Program-made: the position numbers and the translations under genes
Notes under the pieces: generated by a model
What the model saw: the letters and a program-made list of their open reading frames with translations, nothing else
What the model was told of the DNA's origin: nothing
Databases searched by the model: none
In this document: positions 45,401 to 53,617 of the stretch, piece after piece
Position numbering within the stretch: the stretch's first letter is position 1
Layout: the number at the start of each line of letters is the position of its first letter
Source of the DNA: Verrucomicrobiaceae bacterium E54
GTDB lineage: Bacteria; Verrucomicrobiota; Verrucomicrobiia; Verrucomicrobiales; Akkermansiaceae
Direction: 5' to 3'
Length of the DNA stretch: 61,330 nt
NCBI GenBank assembly: GCA_022548915.1
Contig: JAKZES010000031.1
Coordinates: 1-61,330, forward strand

Positions 45401-45779
45401 TCCAATTCAGATCTCGGTGCCCGCCGGGGCGGGGATGACCCAGCCCTTCGTGCGTTTCCGTCTTTTCCATCAGGGAACGTCCGTGGGCTACGGAGGCTTC
45501 GTTCAGGGAGGTGAGGTCGAGGACTACCTGGTTCCAGTCGGTGAGACGATCCGTGCCGGGATTTCCATCGATCGCAGCGCGACGCCCCACAAGGTCGTCC
45601 TGACGTGGCCTGCCAAAACGGGGGCGACGACCTACAGTGTCTACAGTTCGACCACGCTTTCCGGTGGCTTCCCGGGAGGCTGGACGCTGGAGCCCACGGG
45701 ATCGGGACTCACCACACTGACGTGGAGCGAGAACCTCGTCGCAACGCGCAAATTCTACCTGGTGGTGGCATTCCCGTGA
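42438..45779 (+). CDS. Secreted GEVED-domain repeat protein
   Basis: A 1113-residue exported protein. The signal peptide (TGATLISLLTPVAMA) is followed by six tandem units of about 167 residues. Each begins with a WGDAP/FGDAP motif (DNA positions 42526, 43026, 43533, 44037, 44532 and 45036). Each has a DEDGV segment, an Asp-rich calcium-like loop (DVNNNGTFD or DWNGNGTW) and ends in DGEVEDY, the GEVED signature. The last about 75 residues form a different beta domain (VVLTWPAKTGATTYSVYSS). It is probably a surface adhesion or matrix protein. Units 2 and 3 are nearly identical in DNA. The start is ATG 42438. Confidence 0.92.
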   Translation: MNTQSLIRTGATLISLLTPVAMAEDEFDWGDAPQDPVNPGYFYQTLSPGGAHHFIVPAVFMGVVIDGEGNGQPTIPADGDDLNNQPDEDGVSFGGPLMPGLGTPVTVTVSQPGWLDVWLDVNNNGTFDAPGDLVYSAAVVPGVNNITVTVPGGTMPGPNYMRFRYNTSGSLPPDGPAQDGEVEDYRVNIEEEQFEEFDWGDAPEQMGGFNYQTTSANNGANHLIMQGVFMGTLIDGEGNGQPTILADGDDLSNQPDEDGVSFGGPLMPGMGTTLTVTVSQPGWLDVWLDVNNNGTFDVPGDLVHSVAVVAGPNPVPLNIPGTTTPGPNYLRFRYNTGGPLPPGGPAQDGEVEDYMVMIEEEPFEEVDWGDAPEQMGGFNYQTTSANNGANHLIVQGVFMGAVIDAEPNGQPTLPADGDDVNNQPDEDGVSFGGPLMPGMGTPVTVTVSQNGQLDVWLDVNNNGTFDAAADLVFSGPVVAGPNTITINVPGGTAPGGNYMRFRYNLGTALPPTGFAADGEVEDYMVMIEEEPKDVDWGDAPDPLYPTLSASTGANHVIVPGMFLGFTIDAEPDGQPDPNAQGDDNAGTDDEDGVVWYPMVSGALTAIDVWASVAGVVDVWIDLNGNGSWLDAGDKVLAGVPVTVGKNQLTFTVPSGTAAVNTFARVRYSSAGVSAPTGPAPDGEVEDYPVSVLDEGTAVFDFGDAPDPSYPTLAASAGAAHALTGPVLGVLVDAEVDGQPDPAALGDDLNMIYPGGPDDEDGVTFGYALIGGQPTVCEIIASAPGAVDMWIDWNGNGTWLDPGEQVLMAQPVNPGPNYVTISVPVIGMTGPTKARVRISSMGGLPPTGFAPDGEVEDHDVFLHEEGGMDFGDAPNGSIPPHAFPTTMADFGAAHFIDSLFMGVFVDSEIDGQPHSAALGDDASGGPNDEDGVSFDTAWIAGTTADLTVVLPSGAPAADLEAWVDWDGDGTWTQASNHAVVNAPMSPGPNPIQISVPAGAGMTQPFVRFRLFHQGTSVGYGGFVQGGEVEDYLVPVGETIRAGISIDRSATPHKVVLTWPAKTGATTYSVYSSTTLSGGFPGGWTLEPTGSGLTTLTWSENLVATRKFYLVVAFP

Positions 45780-45869
45780 CCCCGGTTCTCCCCCGCCGAA
45801 CCGCATCGACCTTCCCCCCCGGGGCCGGTGCGGTGAGAGCGGAGGGGCGGTCGCTTGGATCTTCGGGAC

Positions 45870-47363
45870 TCAGCGCCCGGGATCGGGAAAGCTGTTCCAG
45901 AGTTTCTTCAGCTCCTCGACCCGGGCCGGGTGGTCGGCGGCGAGGTCCCGGGTCTCGGTCTTGTCCTTCGACAGGTCGAACAAGCGCCAGGGTTCCTTGC
46001 CTTCCCGGACCAGCTTGAAGTTGCCGCGAATGATGGCGTGGGTGTGCTGGTGGTTGAAGTAGTAGGGGAAGTCGGGGTCGAGGGATCTTCCGGTGAGCAT
46101 CGGCACCAGCGAGCGGCCCTGGTTTTCCGGCATCTTGGTGCCCGCGAGTTCGCCCGCGGTGGCCATCAGGTCGACCACGTGCCCGCGATCGGCGACCACC
46201 GTGCCCCGGGCGTCGGCGGGAATCCGGGCGGGCCAGTGGAAGATGGCGGGGGTCAGGGTGCCCCCGGCGCGCACGTTGCCCTTGTAGCGGGGGAGCGGGG
46301 TGTTCTGGGCGTTGGCCCAGTCGCGTCCGACACTGCCGAAGGTGTCTGGGCCGCCGTTGGGAACCGAGGGGTCGTCGCCCACGGTGATGGGGCGGCCCTC
46401 CTTGCGGGCCTTCTCCAGCACGTTGATGGCGGTCTTCCACGCGTTGCCGCTGAGGTGCTCGCTGCAGGCACCGTTGTCGCTGCAGAAGATGATCAGGGTG
46501 TTGTCGAGTTGGTCGGTTTCCTTCAGGGCGTTGACGACCTGCCCGACGGCCTGGTCGAGGTGGTCGATCATGGCGGCATAGACGGCCATGTTGCGGACGT
46601 GCCAATCCTTGTGCGGGATCGTCTCCCAATCGCGAACGTCGGGTTCGGGGGGCGGCAAGGGCCAGCGCTTGCGATCGATGAGACCCATCTCAAGCATCCG
46701 CTCGTAGCGTTGTTGGCGCAGCACCTCCCATCCTCCGCGGTAACGGTCGAGATACTTGCGGATGGTGGCCTCGGGGGCATGCATCGGCCAGTGCGGCGCG
46801 GTGAAGGCGACGTAGTGGAAGAAGGGCTTGCCGGATGTGGCCAACTCCCGGATCTGCCGCGCCGCCTCGGCGCCGATCTTGTCGGTGTAGTAGTAGCCGG
46901 GAGAATCCGGTTCGACCGGTTGGTCATTGCGCGTCAGCGACGGGGGATCCCAGTAGGACCCGCCGCCCTCGATGGTCCCGTAGAAGTCGTCGAAGCCACG
47001 CCGGTACGGGGACTGATCGTCGCCGCCGAGATGCCACTTGCCGGCGATGGCGGTCTGGTAGCCGGACTTCTTGAGCATTTCCGCAACCGTCGGCCCGTCA
47101 TCGAGGCCGTTTCGGTAGCGACCGGTCATCAGGGTCGCGCGGGTCGGCCAGCAGCGGGCGGTGTTGTAGAATTCGGTCGAGCGCAGTCCATTGGCGGCGA
47201 GGGCGTCGAGGTTTGGAGTTTCGATTTCCCCGCCATAGCAACCGAGGTCCGAGAAGCCCATGTCGTCGGCGAGGATGAAGACGAGGTTGGGCCGGTCCGC
47301 TGCAACGGCTTCGGTCGCGAGCAGCAGGAGAGCAGAGGCGGCGAGGAAATGGATCACGCGCAT
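45870..47363 (-). CDS. Secreted arylsulfatase
   Basis: A 497-residue exported sulfatase with signal peptide MRVIHFLAASALLLLATEAVA. The metal-binding start is NLVFILADDMGFSDLGCYG, and the formylglycine site is CWPTRATLMTGRY with cysteine 71 (Thr replaces the usual Ser at the third position after Cys). It also has AIAGKWHLG, FTAPHWPMHAP and IFCSDNGACSEH. It probably removes sulfate from glycans. It differs clearly from the sulfatase at 35400-36812. It has the same orientation as the downstream end of the ETF operon, 112 bp apart. The start is ATG 47363. Confidence 0.92.
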   Translation of the reverse strand: MRVIHFLAASALLLLATEAVAADRPNLVFILADDMGFSDLGCYGGEIETPNLDALAANGLRSTEFYNTARCWPTRATLMTGRYRNGLDDGPTVAEMLKKSGYQTAIAGKWHLGGDDQSPYRRGFDDFYGTIEGGGSYWDPPSLTRNDQPVEPDSPGYYYTDKIGAEAARQIRELATSGKPFFHYVAFTAPHWPMHAPEATIRKYLDRYRGGWEVLRQQRYERMLEMGLIDRKRWPLPPPEPDVRDWETIPHKDWHVRNMAVYAAMIDHLDQAVGQVVNALKETDQLDNTLIIFCSDNGACSEHLSGNAWKTAINVLEKARKEGRPITVGDDPSVPNGGPDTFGSVGRDWANAQNTPLPRYKGNVRAGGTLTPAIFHWPARIPADARGTVVADRGHVVDLMATAGELAGTKMPENQGRSLVPMLTGRSLDPDFPYYFNHQHTHAIIRGNFKLVREGKEPWRLFDLSKDKTETRDLAADHPARVEELKKLWNSFPDPGR

Positions 47364-47475
47364 GATGACGATGGTGAAGGGTGGCGAGAGCAAGTGAAGC
47401 CCACTGTTTTGCCAAACGGCCCGGAGGGCCATTTCACCCATGACCCTCCAGGGCATGGCCATGCCCTTGCCTGCG

Positions 47476-49110
47476 CTACATTCGCGTGTAGCGCGGGCCG
47501 TCGGAGGCCTGCGGGAAGGTCCACTCGATGTTCTGGTAGGGGTCCTTGATCTGGCAGGTCTTGCAGTGCAGGCAGTTCGAGAAGTCGATGTGGATCTTTC
47601 CATCCTCGAGCCGGTAGACCTCCGCCGGGCAGAAGCGTTGGCAGGGCGCGTCGTAGAGCTCGATGCATTCGACGCACTGGTCGCGGTCGAGGATCTTCAG
47701 GTGGCACGGCTGGTCCTCGTCGTGGATCGTGCCCGACATGAACAGGTCGGTCAGCCGGTCCGGTGACAGCGGGGTGGCCTCGATTTTTTTCGGCTCCTTG
47801 TCCTTGCGGACGGGCTTGAGCCCCTCGTGGTCCGGATGGATCGGCACTTCCCAGAAGGGCAGGCGACCGCCGGTGGCCCAGGCACATCCGGCGCTCATCA
47901 CGCCAAGGGCGACATGCGTCGAAAACGGGGCCCGCACGTTCTTCACCCGCTGCAGTTCCTTCCAGCCGGAGAAGCTCTTCAACTTTTCCGGGTAGGCCTT
48001 GAGTGCGGACACGGAAAAATCGTCCCCGGCCCAGCAGTCGGCCAGCGTCTGACCGGCGGCCTGGCCGGATTGGGCGGCGATGTGAACGCCCTTAATGCGC
48101 AGCGAGTCGAGCAGGCCGCCACCGTCACCGACGATGATCGCGCCGTCGGTCGCGAGCTGCGGGATCGAGTAGTAGCCACCTTCCGGAATGACCTTGGCGC
48201 CATAGGCGACCGCCCTGCCGCCGGCGATGTGGGACTGGATCGCGGGATGGGCCTTGAACTCGCGGAAGAGGTGGTGGAGGTCCGCCTCGGAGCGCTTGTA
48301 GTCGAGCGCGTAGGCGTAGCCGACCATCACCTGGGTCGGTGACACGTGATAGATGAAGCCGCCGCCGTAGGTGGTCTGGTCGGACGGGTAGCCGAAGGTG
48401 TGGGCGATTTCACCGGCGCGCGATTCGTCCTCGGGCACCTCGACGACTTCCTTGATTCCCAGGGCGAAGGTCTGCCCGCGTTTGGTCGCGAGCCCCTTGC
48501 GGGCGACGAGCTGTTCCGTGAGGCGTCCGAAGCCCCCTTCGCCGAGCACCACGACCTTGGCGTGGATTTCCTCGCCGGGGGTGAAGTTCGACTTCGGCTT
48601 GCCGTTGTGGTCGACCCCCTTGTCGCCGGTCCGCACGCCGATCACGCGGCCGCTTTCATCTTCGATCAACTCGACCGCCGCGAAGCCGGGGAAGATCTCG
48701 GCACCCTCCTGCTCGCAGAGCGCGGCGAAGTAGCGGGTGATCTTGGTCATCGAGCCGAGCGGATAGCCGTGGGCCTTCATCAGGCCGGGCACCCATGGGA
48801 TCGGGACCGAGCGCTTGTCGTTGAGCAGGAAGCGGAACGACTCCTTGGTGACGTGGGCGTCGATCGGCAACTGCTCCATTTCCTCGTCGGTGAGCAGTCC
48901 CTTGAAGCCGGCCGGGTCGATGACCGCGCCGGAAAGCACGTGGTTGCCGATGCTGCGGGACTTGTCGAGGATGGTGATCCGCGGCAATGCCTGCTCGTCG
49001 CCGCGTGCCTTGAGGTTGCGCAGGGTCGCGAGGGCGGTGGCGAGGGAGGCGATGCCGCCGCCGACGCACAGGATGTCGGTCTGGATCGGTTGTTTGGCCG
49101 GGTCGGACAT
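47476..49110 (-). CDS. Electron-transfer flavoprotein-ubiquinone oxidoreductase
   Basis: A 544-residue canonical ETF-QO. The FAD motif is ILCVGGGIASLATALA, with typical ILDKSRSIGNHVLSGAVIDP and LGEGGFGRLTEQL. The quinone/membrane region is in the middle. The C-terminal [4Fe-4S] site includes CPAEVYRLEDG and FSNCLHCKTCQIKDPYQN. It passes electrons from the EtfAB encoded upstream to the quinone pool. The start is ATG 49110, 19 bp after etfA. It is the last gene of the etfB-etfA-ETF-QO operon. Confidence 0.95.
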   Translation of the reverse strand: MSDPAKQPIQTDILCVGGGIASLATALATLRNLKARGDEQALPRITILDKSRSIGNHVLSGAVIDPAGFKGLLTDEEMEQLPIDAHVTKESFRFLLNDKRSVPIPWVPGLMKAHGYPLGSMTKITRYFAALCEQEGAEIFPGFAAVELIEDESGRVIGVRTGDKGVDHNGKPKSNFTPGEEIHAKVVVLGEGGFGRLTEQLVARKGLATKRGQTFALGIKEVVEVPEDESRAGEIAHTFGYPSDQTTYGGGFIYHVSPTQVMVGYAYALDYKRSEADLHHLFREFKAHPAIQSHIAGGRAVAYGAKVIPEGGYYSIPQLATDGAIIVGDGGGLLDSLRIKGVHIAAQSGQAAGQTLADCWAGDDFSVSALKAYPEKLKSFSGWKELQRVKNVRAPFSTHVALGVMSAGCAWATGGRLPFWEVPIHPDHEGLKPVRKDKEPKKIEATPLSPDRLTDLFMSGTIHDEDQPCHLKILDRDQCVECIELYDAPCQRFCPAEVYRLEDGKIHIDFSNCLHCKTCQIKDPYQNIEWTFPQASDGPRYTRM

Positions 49111-49129
49111 GGCTTGTAGGGGCTTGGAG

Positions 49130-50332
49130 TCAGTTGGACTGGCGGCGCTTCTCGAGCGTCTGGACCAGCAGCGGCAGGATCTCCATCAGGTCTCCGACGA
49201 TGCCGAGGTCGGCGACGTCGAAGATCGGGGCGTTGGGGTCGCTGTTGACCGCGATGATGGTCTCGGCGGCACGCATGCCCTCGAGGTGCTGGATGGCACC
49301 GGAGATGCCGAAGGCGAGGTAGAGCTTCGGTGCCACCATCTTGCCGGTCTGGCCGACCTGGTGGGCGGCCGAGATCCAGCCGGCATCGACGCAGGCCCGC
49401 GACACGCCGACCACGCCGCCGAGCAGGTCGGCGAGGCGCTTGAGCAACTCGAGGTTCTCGGCCTTCTTCAGGCCGCGGCCGCCGGCGACCACGATCTCGG
49501 CTTCCGAGATGTTCACCCCCGAGCGGGTGGGGATCGACTCGATGATGCGGGTGATCGGTGAGATCAGGTCGAGCTCCTCAACCAGCGTGCTGCCGCTCCG
49601 TTTCGGATCCGGTGGCCGCATCTTGAAGACGTGAGGACGCACCGTTGCCATCTGTGGACGGTGGTTCGGCGTCATGATCGTCGCCATGATGTTGCCGCCG
49701 AAGGCCGGGCGCGTCTGGTGCAGCAGGGTGGTCTCCGGATCGATCGCCAGCGCGGTGCAGTCGGCCGTGAGCCCGGTGTAGCAGCGCACCGCGACCTTGG
49801 CGAAGAAGGCCCGGCCGATGGCGGTGGCACCGGCCAGCACGACCTCCGGCTTGTGCTTCGCGATCAGCTGGTGAAGGGCGTCGGTGTAGACGTTGGCCTC
49901 GTAGTCGGCGAGCTCGGGGCGGTCGACGACATAGACCTTGTCGGCACCGGCGGAGATGAGATGACCGGCGGCGGAGGTGATGTCGTGACCGAGCAGCACG
50001 GCGGCCAGCTCGCAGCCGCGGTCGTCGGCGAGGCGGCGGCCGGTGGACAGCAGTTCGTAGGCGACCTCCTCGACCTTGCCGTGATGCTGCTCGGCGAAGA
50101 CCCAGACTCCCTTGAACTCCTTGAGGCTCTCGTCCTTGATGTCATCGGTGGTCACCGAGGTCATCGCGTCGAAGGGGCAGGCCTCCACGCAGGCGTTGCA
50201 GCCGCGGCATTCGTCGGCATTCAGCACGACGAGTTTGCCTTCCATGTGGATCACGCCGAAGGGGCAGGCACTGGCGCACTTGCCACAGCCCTTGCAGTTC
50301 TCCTGGTTGACGAGAATCGGTGAGTCGCTCAT
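49130..50332 (-). CDS. etfA: Ferredoxin-EtfA fusion, electron-transfer flavoprotein alpha subunit
   Basis: A 400-residue protein. Residues 1-65 are a 2[4Fe-4S] ferredoxin domain (CKGCGKCASAC and CRGCNACVEAC). An EtfA domain follows, with the canonical FAD region (GVSRACVDAGW, QVGQTGKMVAPKLY, GISGAIQHLEGM, DPNAPIFDVADLG). EtfA proteins with an N-terminal ferredoxin are known in some anaerobes, for example caffeyl-CoA reductase. Here the fusion is paired with a quinone-reducing ETF-QO. It overlaps etfB by 4 bases (coupled translation). The start is ATG 50332. Confidence 0.95.
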   Translation of the reverse strand: MSDSPILVNQENCKGCGKCASACPFGVIHMEGKLVVLNADECRGCNACVEACPFDAMTSVTTDDIKDESLKEFKGVWVFAEQHHGKVEEVAYELLSTGRRLADDRGCELAAVLLGHDITSAAGHLISAGADKVYVVDRPELADYEANVYTDALHQLIAKHKPEVVLAGATAIGRAFFAKVAVRCYTGLTADCTALAIDPETTLLHQTRPAFGGNIMATIMTPNHRPQMATVRPHVFKMRPPDPKRSGSTLVEELDLISPITRIIESIPTRSGVNISEAEIVVAGGRGLKKAENLELLKRLADLLGGVVGVSRACVDAGWISAAHQVGQTGKMVAPKLYLAFGISGAIQHLEGMRAAETIIAVNSDPNAPIFDVADLGIVGDLMEILPLLVQTLEKRRQSN

Positions 50333-51123
50333 GACTTGATGCCTTTCTTTTGAAGAACCTGGAGGATCGCCTCGACCGCGGCGGAGGGCAGTTCACGACC
50401 GTCCATCTTGGTGCCGCCGGACTTGACGGGTGGGGCGAAGATCTTGACCACCTTGGTGGGCGAGCCCTTGAGGCCGCAAAGGTCCGGGGTGGCCTGCAGT
50501 TGCTTGGTGCCCCAGACGCGGACTTTCGCGTGCTTCGCATCCATCCAGCCGCTCAGGCTGGAGAAGCGGGGCGGGGCGGCTTCCTTGACCACCGTCATCA
50601 CCACCGGCAGCGGTCCTTCGAGGACGTCGACCCCGTCGTCCATCAGGGTTTCGACCTTGAAGCGCCCATCGTTCACCTCGAGCGTCCTGACGTAGGTGAC
50701 GAGCGGCATTTTGAGGAACTCGGAAACCCCCGGGCCGACCTGCGCGGTGTCGCCGTCGATCGCCTGCTTGCCGAAGAGCACCATGTCGACCGCCGGCTTG
50801 AGCTTCTTGATGGCCTGGCCGATCACATACGAGGTCGCCCAGGTGTCGGCACCGGCGAAGGTCCGGTCGCTGAGCAGGACTCCGTCGTCCGCTCCGCGCG
50901 CCATCGAGTCGCGCAGGACGATGTCGGCCTGGGGCGGGCCCATGGTCAGCACGGTCACCTTGGCCTCGTGGCGGTCCTTGAGCTGCAGGGCGAGTTCGAG
51001 GGCGTATTCGTCGAAGGGATTGACGATGCTCTCCACCCCTTCGCGCATCAGGGTGTTGGTTTCGGGGTTGATCCGGACGTTGGCGGTGTCGGGTACCTGT
51101 TTGACGCAGACGACGATGTGCAT
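50329..51123 (-). CDS. etfB: Electron-transfer flavoprotein beta subunit
   Basis: A 264-residue canonical EtfB: MHIVVCVKQVPDTANVRI at the start, NPFDEYALELALQL, and the AMP-binding loop GKQAIDGDTAQVGP. It forms the heterodimer with the ferredoxin-EtfA fusion encoded downstream. The longer frame up to 51279 is non-family sequence, so I use ATG 51123. It is the first gene of the operon; the promoter lies in 51124-51390, where I see no other gene. Confidence 0.95.
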   Translation of the reverse strand: MHIVVCVKQVPDTANVRINPETNTLMREGVESIVNPFDEYALELALQLKDRHEAKVTVLTMGPPQADIVLRDSMARGADDGVLLSDRTFAGADTWATSYVIGQAIKKLKPAVDMVLFGKQAIDGDTAQVGPGVSEFLKMPLVTYVRTLEVNDGRFKVETLMDDGVDVLEGPLPVVMTVVKEAAPPRFSSLSGWMDAKHAKVRVWGTKQLQATPDLCGLKGSPTKVVKIFAPPVKSGGTKMDGRELPSAAVEAILQVLQKKGIKS

Positions 51124-51390
51124 GGCGGGCGGGGTTTGGCGCCGTCCGGAGTCCGGGCACCGTCCCACGGGCAGGATGGATGGACCGGGATCTCGACGAC
51201 GGAATGACGCGTTGCAGAGACTACCGTGAGTAAGCCGCAAAATTTGCGCAGTGCACACCGGATAGGAATTTCTGCACAACCTTCCGCAGGCGGTGACCGA
51301 TGGAGCGGCTTCAAGCCGTCGATTTCAGCCGACGCCGTCACCCGCATCACTGTGATTCAGCCCGTAGACGTGGTCGTACTTCACCGCTCC

Positions 51391-51429
51391 AAAAACGGCG
51401 AAGGCCACAGTGTGTGAACTGTGGCCTTC
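51391..51429 (-). terminator. Terminator of the tRNA-Met gene
   Basis: A perfect 11-bp stem (51400-51410 with 51419-51429), followed on the minus strand by GCCGTTTTTGG. It lies directly after the tRNA-Met 3' end and was its terminator before the gene was cut by the integration. Confidence 0.8.
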
Positions 51430-51430
51430 A

Positions 51431-51481
51431 TGGTGGCGGGGACAGGATTTGAACCTGTGACCTTCAGGTTATGAGCCTGAC
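51431..51481 (-). tRNA. tRNA-Met 3' fragment (attachment site)
   Basis: On the minus strand this is the 3' part of an elongator tRNA-Met. It has the anticodon stem TCAGG/CCTGA with loop CTCATAA (anticodon CAT), the variable loop, the T arm (TTCAAAT loop), the acceptor 3' strand and an encoded CCA. The sequence at 51482 onward does not continue as a D arm or 5' acceptor strand, so the tRNA is truncated. Such 3' halves mark the displaced end of an element integrated in a tRNA gene. Confidence 0.92.
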
Positions 51482-51510
51482 ACACATCCAAGTAAATAAG
51501 GGCCATGGGA

Positions 51511-51532
51511 GTTTCCGTGCGTGTTTCCATGC
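51511..51532. promoter_or_regulatory. Direct repeats beside the att site
   Basis: GTTTCCGTGC (51511-51520) and GTTTCCATGC (51523-51532) are direct repeats one turn of DNA apart, between the tRNA fragment and the recombinase. They suit arm-type integrase binding sites. Confidence 0.4.
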
Positions 51533-51558
51533 AATAAAGTCTTGTAAGTGCTATTCCG

Positions 51559-52857
51559 ATGCATCTAAATGTATCCATGAGCCGACCAGCTAAACGGACC
51601 CGCACGCTCGCCCCCAAGACCTCCTCGACCGGAATCACAATCGTTTCGAAGGTCGATGCGCAAGGATACCCCTTCTACATGGTCCAAGGCTGGCAGGTGA
51701 ACGGCAAGTGGCAGCGGAAGCGGTTCAAGCTCCGGGAGAAGGCGGAGACCTTTGCTGCCGAACTCAAGGTGTCGATGGAGAATCAGGGCAGGGCGCTCCG
51801 TATGGTGATGAGCGTTCTCACCGAAGAGCAGCATGAGGAAGCCCGGCAAGCTTTCGACCGCCTCGGGGAAATCTACTCGCTCGATGAAGTGGTTAGCTTC
51901 TTTCTCCGGCATCACCGCCCCCCAGAATTCACGATCAGGCTGGGAGAGGCTATTGATGCTTACCTTGAAGACAGGGAGCGGGATGGAATCCGGGAACGAT
52001 CCCGAAAGGCGATTCGGAGCGTCTTGAAGCAGTTCCGCGACGCGGCGGACGATCCTTGGACACATGAGGTCACGCCGCAGACGGTCGAGAAGTTCTTGCG
52101 CGGTCTGCGGGCCAAGGACGGCGAATCAATGGCAACCCGGAAGACCTGGAACAACTACCGCAACGACCTTCACGGCTTCTTCAAGTGGGCCAAGACGCCG
52201 GACGTTGCCTCAAACCGCCCCTTCACTTTCGAGAACCCGGTGGCCAGCGTGCGGAAGTTCACGGCGCGTCAGGTCCGGGAAGAGCAGTCAGGCAAGCCGA
52301 CCACCACGGACCCGGAGAAGGTCTTGCGGATGTTCACCGCCCTTTCTCGTTGGCGGAGTGGCGTGATGCTAAAGCATTTTGCGCTTCTCTACTTTGCGGG
52401 AATCCGGCCCGAAGAACTCAAGCGGATGAAGGACAGGGAAGGGGACTTGATCAACCTCGCAACCCGGACGATCACGGTTCCTGCGGACGTGTCGAAGACG
52501 GGACACGAGCGGCAGATTCACATTGCCGACAATCTCGCCGCGTGGCTGGAAGCCGCACCCGCCCCCGCCGTGCCTAGCAACCTCGACCGTCTGGCAAAGC
52601 GGATTCGGAAGAAATACGACCTCAGCCACGACGAAGCGCGGCACTCTTTCATTTCCTACCATGTCGCCCTTCACCGGAGCATCGGAGACGCGGCCCTCCA
52701 AGCAGGCAACTCGGAGAGCATCGTGAAGCGCCACTACCTCAACACCCACACGCGGGAAGAGGGGAGTGCCTTTTTCCGCATCGCGCCGGGTGGGCGGGGC
52801 GCGGTTTTGACAGACGCTCCGACGCAATCGGCTGCAACACATTTGAAGGCTGTATGA
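51559..52857 (+). CDS. int: Tyrosine recombinase (integrase)
   Basis: A 432-residue phage-type integrase: an N-terminal arm region, a SAM-like core-binding domain (about 125-215) and a catalytic domain (about 240-420). Catalytic candidates are R in AGIRPEEL, K in SKTGHERQ, R in DEARHSF and Y in RHYLN. Two usual histidines look replaced (DEAR for HxxR; GNSES for GHxS). Start ATG 51559 or ATG 51577. It would cut at the tRNA-Met att site 80 bp away. It overlaps the next gene by 4 bases (ATGA). Confidence 0.9.
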   Translation: MHLNVSMSRPAKRTRTLAPKTSSTGITIVSKVDAQGYPFYMVQGWQVNGKWQRKRFKLREKAETFAAELKVSMENQGRALRMVMSVLTEEQHEEARQAFDRLGEIYSLDEVVSFFLRHHRPPEFTIRLGEAIDAYLEDRERDGIRERSRKAIRSVLKQFRDAADDPWTHEVTPQTVEKFLRGLRAKDGESMATRKTWNNYRNDLHGFFKWAKTPDVASNRPFTFENPVASVRKFTARQVREEQSGKPTTTDPEKVLRMFTALSRWRSGVMLKHFALLYFAGIRPEELKRMKDREGDLINLATRTITVPADVSKTGHERQIHIADNLAAWLEAAPAPAVPSNLDRLAKRIRKKYDLSHDEARHSFISYHVALHRSIGDAALQAGNSESIVKRHYLNTHTREEGSAFFRIAPGGRGAVLTDAPTQSAATHLKAV

Positions 52858-53564
52858 GTCGAAGATTTACAAAGGTGCTCAACCCCTACTGGAACTCTAA
52901 CTTCCCAGACGCGAAACCACTCGAAAGCGATTGGGTCGAAATCGATGCCGACAAGTATTGGTCGGAGTTCTCGGGGAAAGACTTCGATCCGGACCAAATC
53001 CGCGAAATGGCAGATTCCTACTTCTGGGAAGTCATGCTGAAGCACATGGACAACACCACCGCTGAGAAGAGAGCGTTTTGGAAGGCGTTTTATCCCTACG
53101 AAAAGTGGCGGAACCGGCATCGGGCGATTGACGGTCTGGTGGCGTCAAGGCACCGGGCGGAGACTGAATTGCTCAAGGCGGCTGAGATGGCCTACAAGCG
53201 AAAGTTTCTGTATTTTGGAGACGGGGAGCCGCCGGAGTTGCTCGCTTACGATGAAGGGAGGGAATGGACAGTTGGACGAATCGGAGACGAATTTTGTCGC
53301 ATGGCAGCCTTGCCCCAAGAAGAGCGGAGCAAAGCGTTCGAGCGTTTGCTGAAGGCCGCGTCTGGGAAGATTAGTGCCGACAAGAGCCAAGTCGAAAAGA
53401 GAAAGGCTTGGGAGGCGTTCTGCCGGTATGTGATCGACAACGAGCGGCTTCCAACGATTTTGGCCTTCAATCACAAGGCGGGCTTTCTCAAGCAGGACCA
53501 TGGGGACAGCAACAGTGAGAAGATCCGAAAGAAGCTCGGGCTTTCGGGCCTCCCCAAAACTTAG
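52854..53564 (+). CDS. Unknown protein coupled to integrase
   Basis: A 236-residue soluble protein, rich in charged and aromatic residues and mostly helical by appearance (FWKAFYPYEKWRNRHRAIDG, EERSKAFERLLKAASG). There is no signal peptide or membrane helix, and I recognise no family. Its ATG sits in the integrase stop (ATGA), so the two are translated together. A directionality or regulatory role for the element is possible but only an inference. Confidence 0.7.
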   Translation: MSRRFTKVLNPYWNSNFPDAKPLESDWVEIDADKYWSEFSGKDFDPDQIREMADSYFWEVMLKHMDNTTAEKRAFWKAFYPYEKWRNRHRAIDGLVASRHRAETELLKAAEMAYKRKFLYFGDGEPPELLAYDEGREWTVGRIGDEFCRMAALPQEERSKAFERLLKAASGKISADKSQVEKRKAWEAFCRYVIDNERLPTILAFNHKAGFLKQDHGDSNSEKIRKKLGLSGLPKT

Positions 53565-53617
53565 GGGAGTTTTGGCCAGAAGACTTAAGATGCATTTGGT
53601 GGAAGGCTTGTTGCGCA

